Assembly: GCA_031216915.1 (NCBI GenBank)
Contig: CM062289.1
Span: forward strand, 24,447,533-24,511,532
Direction: 5' to 3'
From: Pictodentalium vernedei
Taxonomy: Eukaryota > Mollusca > Scaphopoda > Dentaliida > Dentaliidae
Length of the DNA: 64,000 nt
A program made the translations under genes and the position numbers. Below are positions 22,764 through 31,445 of the stretch, piece by piece; the stretch's first letter is position 1, and every line of letters begins with the position of its first letter. The notes beneath the pieces are model-generated. The model searched no databases and was not told where the DNA came from. It saw only the letters and a program-made list of their open reading frames with translations.

Positions 22764-23094
22764 CTGAAGATGTAAATAGATGTTGTAAATAGATGATTTT
22801 TTATAAAAAAAAGAAGAAAAAAGAAGAAAAAAAGTATAAAATGAAGAAACAAGAAAAAAAGGTGGTAATGACGCTTAAGTTATTTGATGTTTATCTTCTT
22901 GACAAATATCAAACAAACTTAAACTGTCCCCAGCCAGTAAGTCAGAGGGCCACCAATTTTAAATATTTTTTGGATGACGGTTCATATTGACCACCTCTCC
23001 AAAAGGTATAAAAGGGGAGTAGTCCCCACGTTCAGTGGGGGCCACCTCCCCAAAAGGTATAAAAGGGAAGTAGTACCCACATAGAACAACAAAG
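22764..23094 (+). promoter_or_regulatory. Intergenic region with doubled TATA module before the ATPase
   Basis: Two adjacent copies of a roughly 50-bp block, CCACCTC(T/C)CCAAAAGGTATAAAAGGG; TATAAAA at 23007-23013 and at 23058-23064. The second TATA is 37 bp from the ATPase ATG. A purine-rich A/G tract lies at 22800-22860. Confidence 0.75.
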
Positions 23095-23684
23095 ATGGAT
23101 CCTCGTTGGAAGCATCCATTCACTTGTTTATTGTGTGGTCCCACGGGTAGTGATAAATCATCCTTTGTAAATCGGGTTATTCAAAACATTCAAAATATTA
23201 TATCACCTGTCCCAAGTCACATCATTTGGTGTTATAGTGAATGGCAACCATTATACAATACTTTACCCCAAGTAGAATTCGTAGAGGGTCTCCCTCGAGA
23301 ATTAAAATCTGATAGTTTAGTCATATTGGATGATCTGATGCTCGATGCAGATTATTAACTAAAGGTAGTCATCACCGTAACATTAGTGTGATCTACATTG
23401 TTCAAAATTTATTCGATAAAAATAAAGTCCATAGGACTGTAGCTCTCAATAGTCATTACATGATCTCGTTTAAAAATCCTAGGGATCGTTCTCAGATCTC
23501 ACACTTGGCAGCACAGATGTATCCTGGTCATTCCAAGTTTCTGAGAGAAGTTTTTGAAGATGCCACTTCGACACCATATGGTTACCTTTTAATAGATCTC
23601 AAACAAGATACTCCTGAACACATGAGATTAAGAAGTCAAATTTTTCCTGGGGAAACCCAATATGTGTACCTCCGAAAAGTATAA
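23095..23684 (+). pseudogene. Genome-packaging ATPase (FtsK/HerA type), broken
   Basis: Would pump element DNA into the capsid. The N-terminal part has a P-loop region reading GPTGSDKS, in which the Gly before the Lys is Asp, an unusual change likely to damage nucleotide binding. It also has the Walker B-like segment SLVILDDLM. The frame stops at 23358. The C-terminal half resumes in another frame from about 23360 (GSHHRN just before 23388, then VIYIVQNLF), so there is a frameshift and probably a small deletion between Walker B and the following conserved block. Total length is about 195 codons, near the short end for the family. The TAA stop (23682-23684) lies inside the TATA box of the next gene. 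Confidence 0.93.
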
Positions 23685-23686
23685 AA
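23680..23686 (+). promoter_or_regulatory. TATA box overlapping the ATPase stop codon
   Basis: GTATAAAAGGGGAG. The TAA of TATAAAA is the ATPase terminator. It is 39 bp upstream of the ATG at 23719. Confidence 0.75.
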
Positions 23687-23718
23687 GGGGAGCAACAAGT
23701 TTGACTCGAGTCACAAGC

Positions 23719-24051
23719 ATGTCTGACCATCTCAAGCGCAACATCGCTCTTCTCAAGGTTCTTATTAAATCGAAACCCGCACTCGTCAAATCCATACTAA
23801 AACATGCAGACAAAGAATTGATAACTTGTTTGTGTGACTGTGCCTCGAATATACTGAACTTACTGAAGGGAGCAGTACCTCTGACCAAAGCTAAGAGAAC
23901 CAAACTCGTTCGTCAGAAACAACTAGTGAGGGCAGTGGCAAACAAAGGTACCTCTGACAAAAGGAGGAGACAAATCTTGCAGAAAGGGGGATTCTTGGGG
24001 GCATTGCTACCTCCTGTACTATTGGGTGCTGTTAAAGGTATATTTGGATGA
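23719..24051 (+). CDS. Conserved small Polinton protein, 110 aa
   Basis: Intact. I start it at the ATG at 23719 because the upstream part of the open frame contains the TATA box and the end of the ATPase. Helical and basic, with paired Cys (CLCDC, about residue 37), an Arg/Lys-rich middle and a hydrophobic Gly-rich tail (QKGGFLGALLPPVLLGAVKG). Proteins of this shape recur beside the ATPase in metazoan Polintons. The function is not established; a minor virion protein is plausible. Its TGA stop overlaps the next ATG as ATGA (24048-24051). Confidence 0.8.
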   Translation: MSDHLKRNIALLKVLIKSKPALVKSILKHADKELITCLCDCASNILNLLKGAVPLTKAKRTKLVRQKQLVRAVANKGTSDKRRRQILQKGGFLGALLPPVLLGAVKGIFG

Positions 24052-24662
24052 TGGAATATGCAAAGAAGATGGCTTTGGTAGAACCAAGGTGATTGGAACG
24101 TCTACAAGAGACGCCAAGACAACCGAATGAACTGGCTGTTTCATCACTGGATAGAGAAATGAGAGATATTCTTGATGCCCCTTTTCTTTCGGCTGATGAA
24201 AAGATGACTCAATATAATCAAATTTTACAAAGATACTTGACATTTCAACAAAAGGTAATGGCTCCTCAACCAATTAAAGTCGAATTCGAGAAAGATAATA
24301 AAGACGAAGACATTCTCGATTCTGTACCTATGACAATGAAGAGAAAGGGAAAGTTGTTGTTGAATCGTATTAGAAGTGACCCAAATATATCTTGGAATGA
24401 GAAGGGTGAATTAGTCTACAAAGATCAAACAGTGGTAGGGTCGAATGTAACAGATCTTCTAAACGATTTATGTAGAAGACGAAAATCTTTCCAACCAAAG
24501 GGATGGGAAATGTTGGCCGAAGCTTTGAGAGATAGTAACATACCCCAAGAATTAATTGGTCATAAAGAACGCTGGGATTTTATGAAACAGGCACCGATAA
24601 AGTCGGAACCAAAACAACCAAAGAAAACAGAAACGCCAAAGTGGACCGAAAAAAAGGTATAA
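24048..24662 (+). pseudogene. Conserved Polinton protein of unknown function, about 204 codons, one stop
   Basis: The frame opens at the ATG at 24048, overlapping the previous stop. It is interrupted by an in-frame TGA at 24090-24092, then runs open to 24662. Visible blocks: EMRDILDAPFLSADEK and ILQRYLTFQ in the N-terminal half, a central ISWNEKGELVYKD and SNVTDLLNDLCRRRKSF, then PKGWEMLAEALRD and NIPQELIG. A Lys/Pro-rich tail ends at KKV. This pattern is typical of a protein conserved between ATPase and integrase in metazoan Polintons. No biochemical role is known to me. Its TAA terminator is part of the integrase TATA box. Confidence 0.8.
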
Positions 24663-24664
24663 AT
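24658..24664 (+). promoter_or_regulatory. TATA box overlapping a stop codon, before the integrase
   Basis: AAAAAGGTATAAATAG. The TAA stop of the upstream gene (24660-24662) is inside the TATAAAT box. It is 33 bp before the integrase ATG at 24691. Confidence 0.75.
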
Positions 24665-24690
24665 AGAGTTGACACTTGAACAAGGCAGTC

Positions 24691-25680
24691 ATGGAAGCAT
24701 TGTACTATGATTCTGAAGTGCCTGGTAGTTTTGGTGGCATAGACGCTCTTCGTAGAGCGTCCAAGAAAAAAACCAAACAAGTTGTAAAATGGTTAGAGAC
24801 TCAAGACACATACACTCTTCACAAACCTGTTCGTCGTACATTTCGTAGAAGAAAAGTAATAGTTAGTGGTATAGATGCACAATGGCAAGCTGACTTGGTA
24901 GATGTTTCAAACATAAGTAAATTCAACAAAAACATAAAATTTTTGTTGACATGTATAGATGTGTTTAGTAAATATGCTTGGGTGATACCATTACAAAACA
25001 AACTTGGTGATTCCATCGTGAAAGCTTTTAGTAAAATTTTCAAACAAGGTTGTAAACCAGAAAAATTACAAACTGATCAAGGCAAAGAATTTCTAAACAG
25101 AAAATTTCAGAATTTTCTCAAAGATCACAAAGTCGACTTTTTCACTACACAAAATGTGGAAACAAAATGTTCCATAGTAGAACGATTCAATAGAACTTTG
25201 AAAACCAAAATGTGGAAATATTTTACCAAGAACAATACAATAACTTTTCCACTTCAAAACTTGGTGAAATCATATAATCATTCTCATCATCGCAGTATAG
25301 GTATGGCCCCCATTGCCGTGAACTTTGAAAATCAAGAAGAGGTTTGGCAAAGGTTGTATGGGCAACCCATAAAACACAAGACACCAAAGTACAAAGTAGG
25401 AGACAGAGTGAGAATGAATAAAGTTAAGAAAACTTTTGAGAAAGGTTATTTGACCAATTGGACCGAAGAGTTATTCACAGTAGTAGCCATCAAGAAAGGA
25501 CATCCAGTCACATACATGTTACAAGATGATAATGGAGAAATATTGAAAGGGTCATTCTACACTGAAGAGCTTCAGCGAGTTTCACATAAAACTATTTACA
25601 AAATCGAACACGTACTCAAGAAACGTGGTCGAGGTAAGAAAAGGGAATTGTTCGTAAAGTGGTTGGGATACCCACAGTAG
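24691..25680 (+). pseudogene. Retroviral-type (rve) integrase with truncated chromodomain
   Basis: Inserts the element into host DNA and produces the 6-bp duplication. About 329 codons from the ATG at 24691. No N-terminal zinc finger is obvious. Catalytic acidic residues appear as QWQADLVD, LQTDQGKEF and IVERFNRTLK, with the last two about 35 residues apart as expected for a DDE integrase. An SH3-like basic region (KVGDRVRMNK) follows, then a C-terminal chromodomain (IYKIEHVLKKRGRGKKRELF, then VKWLGYP). That domain is cut by TAG at 25678-25680; the same frame stays open for 14 codons beyond, so the end of the domain is lost. Chromodomains can direct integration to marked chromatin. Confidence 0.93.
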
Positions 25681-25762
25681 ATGAACATCATTGTTCTTGG
25701 ACTGCTCTCTGGAGTAGTAGCATAGGATATTTGTTACCAAATCCAACCATTAAGAAAAAGTA

Positions 25763-26407
25763 ATGTTTTATTTGACTCTACCAAGTAATAGTTCTATGAA
25801 CGTGTTTCCAGAAAACACGTTGACTACGTACACCACTCAGTTATCACAACCAGTGAATCTCACGGGAGAATGGGAAGTAGGTCTGGCAGAGATCCAGTAT
25901 CCAAATACTTGGTTCAATATTCGTGGAGAAGAAGCTTCCGTTACAGTGTTCTGGTCTTCAAAAAATAATTACCGACTTACTCTCTAGGAAGGTCGTTATT
26001 CGGATCCCATTGATGTGATACGAGCTATCAATGGTGTTAAAGAATTACTCTTGCCTCGTCACGATAAAGTAGCTTTTGAACTGGATAGAGTGACTGGTAA
26101 AGTTCGTATCACGGTACGTGATGGAGTCGTGGTCACATTGAGCCCTACTCTTCAAAATATTTTGGGATTTAATGAGTGTGTTTTTAAATCAGGAACTTAC
26201 AATTCTTCCAGAGTTGCCGATGTCAACCAAGGATTTTATTCACTCTATGTATATTGTGACTTGGTTCGTGACCAAGTCGTAGGAGATACAAGAATACCAC
26301 TTCTTCATATCGTACCCGTGCGTGGGAAATATGGGGATATCATCTCTAAAACATTTGAGAATGTGTATTATGTACCAGTAGAACGAAAAAATTTCAGTAC
26401 CGTCTAG
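25763..26407 (+). pseudogene. Penton-like minor capsid protein, one nonsense codon
   Basis: 214 codons in one frame from the ATG at 25763, interrupted by TAG at 25985-25987. The N terminus (FYLTLPSNSSMNVFPENT, then LTGEWEVGLAEIQYP) and the late VYVERK-like end (YYVPVERKNFSTV) match the single-jelly-roll minor capsid (penton) protein of virus-like Polintons, which forms the icosahedral vertices. The size of about 215 residues fits the family. No TATA box is seen in the 82-bp gap after the integrase, so it may be read from the integrase transcript. A TATATAAG follows its stop immediately and belongs to the next gene. Confidence 0.88.
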
Positions 26408-26409
26408 GT

Positions 26410-26417
26410 GTATATAA
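26410..26417 (+). promoter_or_regulatory. TATA box before the Gly-rich basic protein
   Basis: TATATAAGGGG three bases after the penton stop codon. It is 97 bp upstream of the ATG at 26514. Confidence 0.6.
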
Positions 26418-26513
26418 GGGGTGACACAGGAGCCATAGTGTGCCATTCGAGTTCGGGAAAGTGACAGTGACACTTCATTTCAGAAATCGTAGATCTCTTC
26501 ATTTCACATAAAC

Positions 26514-26923
26514 ATGACTCATTGTTGTAAGTCCAAATTATATGAAGAATATTACACGAAACAAGCTGGGAACAGTCTACCGGCTTTTTCTGGAGCTCAA
26601 ATACAGAGAGGATATGGTTTGGGAAGTATATTGGGAGGACTGAAGAATATGGTGTTACCTTTATTGAAAACTAGCCAGGACCTTGGGAAAACAGTTATTC
26701 AGAAAAGGAGCAGCCTTTGCCGAAGATGTCATTGAAGGGAAAAATGTAAAAAAAGGCAGCAATCAAAAGAGTCAAAGAGGCTGGTGCAGGAGCTTGGAAT
26801 GAAGTGGTTGGTGGTTCAAAACCACCCGGCAGGAAAAATATAAAAAGGCCCGCACCACGCAAAACTAGCAAATCGACAAAAAGAAGGAGAACTGTTCAGA
26901 CCCAAGACCATCTCGGTGCATGA
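26514..26923 (+). pseudogene. Short basic Gly-rich virion-type protein, frameshifted
   Basis: Starts at the ATG at 26514. Residues about 26-50 (QIQRGYGLGSILGGLKNMVL) form a hydrophobic Gly-rich segment followed by amphipathic helices, and the C-terminal part is strongly basic (PAPRKTSKSTKRRR). Small proteins with this plan sit just before the major capsid gene in many virus-like Polintons and are compared with adenovirus core or cement proteins; the role is inferred. Two breaks, both at A-runs (near 26704 and 26755), change the frame twice. The final frame ends in TGA at 26921-26923, overlapping the capsid ATG at 26920. A TATA sequence for the capsid gene lies inside its coding region at 26839-26846. 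Confidence 0.7.
26839..26846 (+). promoter_or_regulatory. TATA box inside the preceding gene, upstream of the major capsid gene
   Basis: TATAAAAAGGCCCGC, 81 bp before the ATG at 26920. It lies within the basic-protein coding sequence, so it may be fortuitous. The downstream bases resemble the other boxes of the element. Confidence 0.45.
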
Positions 26924-28226
26924 TGTCTCTCATTAATGAAAAATCTTGTGAGTGTGTCAACAGCGAACTCGACTTGTTTTCCATACCACCAACACAGACT
27001 AGTGTGGAACATGGGCAATGGGTAGAACACGGGCCTTTGGCGACTATAGGAAACAGTGGTCCAATAGAATTCCACATTGCAGGATTAGGAGATGATTATT
27101 TGAATTTGGCACAGACATACTTGTATGTTAAAGCAACGGTTGTAGATTCCAATGGGGCATCAATTGCACCCGATGCCAAAGTGGGCCCAGTCAATTTATG
27201 GATGCATTCCTTATTTAATCAAATCGATATCAGCTTGAATGAAAAACTGGTATCTCTCCTTCCAACAACACTTATCACTACAAAGCTTTCATAGAAACTT
27301 TGTTGAGTTATGGACCAGCTGCCAAGAAGTCACAACTGACTAATGCATTATGGTACAAGGATACGGCCGGACACATGGAAGATTTGACAGATGATAACAA
27401 GGGATTTCTTCTTCGAAAGAAATTTATAGAGAAAAGTAAAATCGTGGACATGACTGGGAGATTACATTTGGACATGTTTTTCCAAACTCGTTACTTGCTG
27501 AATGGAGTTAATGTTCATGTTAAAATGAATAGAGCCAAAGATGCTTTCGCATTGATGGCCGATAGCGCTACATACAAGATCAAAATTCTAGATGTATCCA
27601 TGTTTGTACGCAAAGAGAGACTCCAATCATTCGTGAGAATGGCTCACGAGAAAGCACTAACAAAAGCAACTGAAAAATATCCTATCGACCGTGTGGAAAC
27701 CAAGGTGTTTTCAGTGCCGAAAGGAAATCTGAGCATTACACAAGAAAACATATTTTTAGGCCAACTACCTAAACGCATCGTAGTGGGATGTGCAGACAAC
27801 GATGCTTTCAATGGAAACTTTTCAAAGAATCCATATAATTTCAAGAACTACAAAATCAATTACTTGGCATTGTACGTGGATGGGCAGCAGATTCCAGCCA
27901 AACCATTACAACCTAGATTCGAACAACAAGAAGTGGCCAGATGTTATGCAACTCTGTTCCAAGGAACTGGACAAATGTATGAGAATGAAGGAAACCACAT
28001 CAGCCGAGAAGAGTACATAAATGGATACACCCTATTCGTATTCGACCTGACTCCAGATCTATCACATGGAGAACACTTCGATCTGGTGAAGAGAGGAAAC
28101 TTGAGACTAGAAGTCCATTTCGAAAATCCATTACCAACCACAATCAACGTACTGGTTTATGCAGAATTCCAGAACATCATAGAAGTGGATAAGAATAGAC
28201 AAGTAATCTTCAATTACTCAACATGA
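26920..28226 (+). pseudogene. Major capsid protein (double jelly-roll), one frameshift
   Basis: About 435 codons. The N-terminal segment in frame one (26920-27294) has LDLFSIPPTQTSVEHGQWVE and the GPIEFHIAG block. The rest (to 28226) is in another frame and ends with YTLFVFDLTPDLSHGEHFDL, GNLRLEVHFENPLP and the EFQNIIEVDKNRQVI block, a signature end of the Polinton double-jelly-roll capsid protein. The break lies at a TCTCTC run near 27253-27258. Trimers of this protein would build the icosahedral shell. A second ATG follows the first directly. The TGA stop (28224-28226) overlaps the protease ATG (28223). Confidence 0.95.
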
Positions 28227-28672
28227 ACACGTTGCAGTTAGAGAATGTACTTCGATCAGATAGTTGTTTGAAGAGAATATGTTTGGGTGTATTTTCAAGA
28301 AACAAATTACCAAGAAGATTACCAGATCACAGACCAGTGGCTTTGATAGCCAACACGGATCCAGACCACAGAAAAGGAGAACATTGAGTGGCTCTCTTTG
28401 TGAGTCACCACAACGCAGAATACTTTGATTCCTATGGATTACCACCACAACACAGACCATTCGAGAATTTCCTGAAGAAGAATTCCAGATATTGGAAGTA
28501 TAATACGAAACGCCTTCAAGGACCATTACCAGTGTGTGGACAATACTGTCTGTTTTACTTGAAACATCGCTATCGCGATGTACCAATGGAAACCATATCC
28601 AACATGTTTACCACTGATCTAATGGATAATGATCTGTTGGTTAATGACGTCATAGAGGAAACCAGCCACTAG
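28223..28672 (+). pseudogene. Adenain-like (Ulp1-fold) maturation protease, one nonsense codon
   Basis: 149 codons from the ATG at 28223, which overlaps the capsid stop. It would cleave capsid precursors during virion maturation. Catalytic blocks are visible: GEH (His) near residue 54, AEYFDSYG (acidic residue) and VCGQYCLFYL (Cys), in the order and spacing of adenovirus-type C5/C48 proteases. An in-frame TGA (28385-28387) follows the catalytic His codon directly, so the protein would end there without its nucleophile. The length fits the family's compact form. Confidence 0.92.
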
Positions 28673-28695
28673 ATGTCACTGCATTGAAGGAAAAC

Positions 28696-28703
28696 TATAA
28701 AAA
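28696..28703 (+). promoter_or_regulatory. TATA box before the 67-aa and BIR-RING gene pair
   Basis: CTATAAAAACTGG, 60 bp before the ATG at 28756. There is no other box ahead of the BIR-RING gene, so the two genes may share a transcript. Confidence 0.55.
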
Positions 28704-28755
28704 CTGGTGCACCTGGTGTTCAGCTCATTTGTGTTTCGACAGCCAAAGAAGAAGG

Positions 28756-28959
28756 ATGTCTACTAATGTGACCGTCTTCAAACTTAACGATTTACAGATT
28801 CAACTGTTCAAGAACGACGTTGGGTTCCAGTTTACCACCAAAGATTGGGAACAAGTGACCAAAGCAGTGGATATTGCAAAGAAGAGAAGTCTTGAAATAG
28901 GAGAACCCAAACCAAAAAGAGAAAGAAAACCAAAGAAGAATGAAGATAAAAAGGATTGA
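28756..28959 (+). CDS. 67-aa Lys-rich protein, unknown
   Basis: Intact. Residues 7-45 run FKLNDLQIQLFKNDVGFQF...DWEQVTKAVDIA, a strand-strand-helix pattern with a Trp in the last helix that weakly recalls the second half of a PC4 fold. The C terminus is very basic (PKPKRERKPKKNEDKKD). Nucleic-acid binding is plausible but only inferred. Its TGA is three bases before the ATG of the BIR-RING gene (28963). Confidence 0.6.
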   Translation: MSTNVTVFKLNDLQIQLFKNDVGFQFTTKDWEQVTKAVDIAKKRSLEIGEPKPKRERKPKKNEDKKD

Positions 28960-28962
28960 AGA

Positions 28963-29649
28963 ATGTTCACTATTCCATGTTTGATCAGGATGGCACTGAA
29001 TGATTATCAATCAAGAAACCAAGAAACAAGAAATCCAAGAGACTTTGTAGAGAGAATGAGCGTTTCATTCGAAACGTATTTTCGTGATGTTCCGCCACCA
29101 GTACTGGAGCAGTTATTACGTGGAGAAGAAAAAATAAGAAAGACACCAGAACAAAGACCACCAAAACACATCAAGTATGCATTGGAGGAAAATCGTCTCA
29201 AGACATTTCAATTCATGTTATAAAGTGAAAGTGTGAAAACCCCGAATGAACTGACAAAAGCTGGATTCTTTTATTTGGGGACAGGAGACAGAACTCAATG
29301 TTTTCATTGTGGTATTATTGTTCGTTTCTGGGAAACAGACAATGATGTTATAGAAAAACACAGAAAATATTCTCCAGACTGTTATTACATTCATAATTTA
29401 CCACCTGAATTCATGGACGTTGAAAAAGAAGAAGAAATGGCCATCGAAGAAGAAGAAGAAATGGACACATCATTTCAAGAAGAAGATTCACGGAGGACAA
29501 AATGTAGTGTGTGTTTATTAGCTGAAGCCAATGTCGCTCTGCGACCATGTAATCATTTGTGCCTGTGCAAAGACTGCTGTAAACCACTCAGAAGATGTCC
29601 AATCTGCAGAAAGACTGTTTATGAATATCAGACAATCTGCATACCATAA
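28963..29649 (+). pseudogene. BIR + RING inhibitor-of-apoptosis-type protein, one nonsense codon
   Basis: 229 codons in one frame from the ATG at 28963, broken by TAA at 29221-29223 at the start of the BIR domain. The BIR is recognised from TPNELTKAGFFYLGTGD and from its zinc ligands with exact family spacing: CFHC, 16 residues, His, 6 residues, Cys. An acidic Glu-rich linker follows, then a C-terminal C3HC4 RING (CSVC, CNHLCLC, CPIC), as in IAP E3 ligases. IAPs block caspases or ubiquitinate death regulators. In a virus-like element such a gene would be expected to delay host-cell death, which is inference. It is the last gene of the element and was probably captured from a host. A poly(A) signal AATAAA lies at 29671-29676. 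Confidence 0.93.
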
Positions 29650-29670
29650 AAAGATGTATTTTTGTTGTTG

Positions 29671-29676
29671 AATAAA
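29671..29676 (+). terminator. Poly(A) signal after the BIR-RING gene
   Basis: AATAAA 22 bp past the stop codon, followed by AT/T-rich sequence. The likely 3' end of the rightmost transcript. Confidence 0.6.
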
Positions 29677-29871
29677 AGAAATTTAAATTTATATTTAGTG
29701 TTGTTATTTTTTTAACTTTCCATCGAAGTACAAAGAAAAATCAAAATGAGGGATAGTAAATTAGACCTCGTACGACACATCTGTTGGGTAGATCCTTATA
29801 TGAGTATATGGTGGAACTTAGCTTCATGGCCTTCATGTACACTTATGGGTCCTACTTGTAATTTAAATAAT

Positions 29872-30600
29872 GGATTCTGGGTAAATTTGTCCTATAGCAC
29901 TATGTGCTACTCTTAATAGGGAAATAACACGTCATGGGATCCAAAAAAAATGGGAACATTACTCCACTTCAAACGAACACACCCCCTCGGCATTACATGC
30001 TACTCTTAATAGGGAAATAGCACGTCATGGGATCCAAAAAAAAGGGATTCTTAAAGAATTCGAAATAATACAACTTGACAGGTTTATTTGGGTAATTAAT
30101 GAGGATTCTGGGAAAATCCGAACCAGAAAATTACTCCTGTTAATCGAATGCACCCCCGATACCCTCTCGGTACTATAGCACAACGTGCTAAACCGATCAA
30201 TTGGGGAAATAAAGTCAATTTCGGTGATTTCGGATGGATTTTGGTGATTTGGAAGGATTGTCGGGTTGTTTGTGGTAATTAGATTTACCCTTCTACAATC
30301 GAACACACCCTCCGAACATACTCCGTCCTATTGCAGAACAACTGCGTAACATAGCAACCACGTGCTACCATAGAAACCAAGATGGCGACCTCCAGTATAC
30401 AAAATAGACGACGGAAACACGTATCACCCTAACAACACGCGCTGCGCACTCACACCACGTATCACTATGGAGATGACGTCACAACATGGCCACTTATGCG
30501 GGTTACCATGACAACACAACATGTCGCTACTACGTCACGTGACATGATGTCACTTCCGGGGTACAGCAACTATTCCCTCAAAACCACATGACATAGTACT
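29872..30600 (-). repeat. Polinton right terminal inverted repeat
   Basis: Inverted match of 14684-15437, ending ACATAGTACT at 30600. It keeps the doubled TGACGTG-TTATTTCCC block, one TGACGTCA (near 30474), CACGTG (near 30537) and the CCAAGATGGCG motif (near 30378). The outer TGACGTCA of the left repeat is TGATGTCA here, a C-to-T change. Confidence 0.95.
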
Positions 30601-30606
30601 CCCGCT
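30601..30606. repeat. Polinton target-site duplication, right copy
   Basis: CCCGCT, identical to 14678-14683. Confidence 0.95.
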
Positions 30607-31445
30607 TATAAAAACGGGACGTGTTATGTTATCAGTCTGTCTTCCTGTCTGTCTGTCTGTCTGTCTGTCCGTTAACAATTCGGTTTCCGTTCTTTTAAAG
30701 TCAAACGCCTTGACGGATCGACATCAAACTTTCAGAAGTTGTTTTTAGCAATAAAATACAGGTCAAGTTCAATATTGGTGTTTCTCAGTCCATCTGCTGC
30801 AGAGTTATGGCCCTTTGAGCACATTTTTAAAAAAAAATTTGTTTCCGTTCATTTAAAGTCGAACGCCTTGACGGATCGACATCAAACTTTCAGAAGTTGT
30901 TTTTAATAATAAAATACAGGTCAAGTTCGATATTGGTGTTTCTCAGTCCATCCGCTTCAGAGTTATAGCCCCTTGAAAACACAATTTATAAAAAAAAAAT
31001 TGGTTTCCGTTCATTTAAAGTCGAATGCCTTGACGGATCGACATCAAACTTTCAGAAGCTGTTTTTAACAATAAAATACAGATCAAGTTTGATATTGATG
31101 TTTCTCAGACCATTCGCTACAGAGTTATGGCCCTTTGAAAACACAATTTTTCGGAAAAAAATTGGTTTCCATTCATTTAAAGTCGAACGCCTTGACGGAT
31201 CGACATCAAACTTTCAGATGTTGTTTTTAGCAATAAAATACAGGTCAAGTTTGATATTGGTGTTTCTCAGTCCATCCACTGCAGAGTTATGGGCCTTTGA
31301 AAACACAATTTTTGAAAAAAAATTGGTTTCCATTCATTTAAAGCCGAATGCCTTCATGGATTGACACCAAATTTTTGAAGAAAAAAATTGCTTCCGTTCA
31401 TTTAAAGCCGAACGCCTTGACACCAAATTTTTCAAATGTAAATGG
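30607..31445 (-). repeat. Pearl-like repeat interrupted by the Polinton: terminus, CTGT microsatellite, 161-bp core units
   Basis: TTATAAAAACGGGACG directly beside the Polinton matches the terminus of the inverted relatives near 39955 and 48050. A (CTGT)n tract follows (about 30636-30668), then about five units of about 161 bp, each starting GTTTCCGTTCATTTAAAG (30683, 30841, 31003, 31164, 31325). Related units in opposite orientation lie at 46375-46930. Open frames here (31089-31536) follow the repeat. Confidence 0.85.

Larger units (their letters stand above)
14684..30600 (+). mobile_element. Polinton/Maverick (adintovirus-like) element, 15,917 bp
   Basis: Bounded by long terminal inverted repeats with 5'-AGTA...TACT-3' tips and a perfect CCCGCT duplication. 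It holds the Polinton core set (protein-primed PolB, rve integrase, packaging ATPase, adenain-like protease) plus major and minor capsid genes, so it belongs to the virus-like Polintons. Every gene is on the + strand, with tight gene spacing from 23 kb onward. It carries a BIR+RING gene at the right end. Frameshifts or stops in nine of twelve genes show this copy is not functional. It lies in the same orientation as the host BEN-domain gene, inside its intron, and was inserted into the end of a pearl-like repeat. Confidence 0.97.

Noticed and set aside
24090..28387. In-frame TGA/TAG/TAA codons as possible recoding or an alternative code
   Set aside because: All three stop codons occur, together with frameshifts and a tandem duplication, and the nearby gypsy remnant shows the same kind of decay. 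No readthrough signal was recognised.
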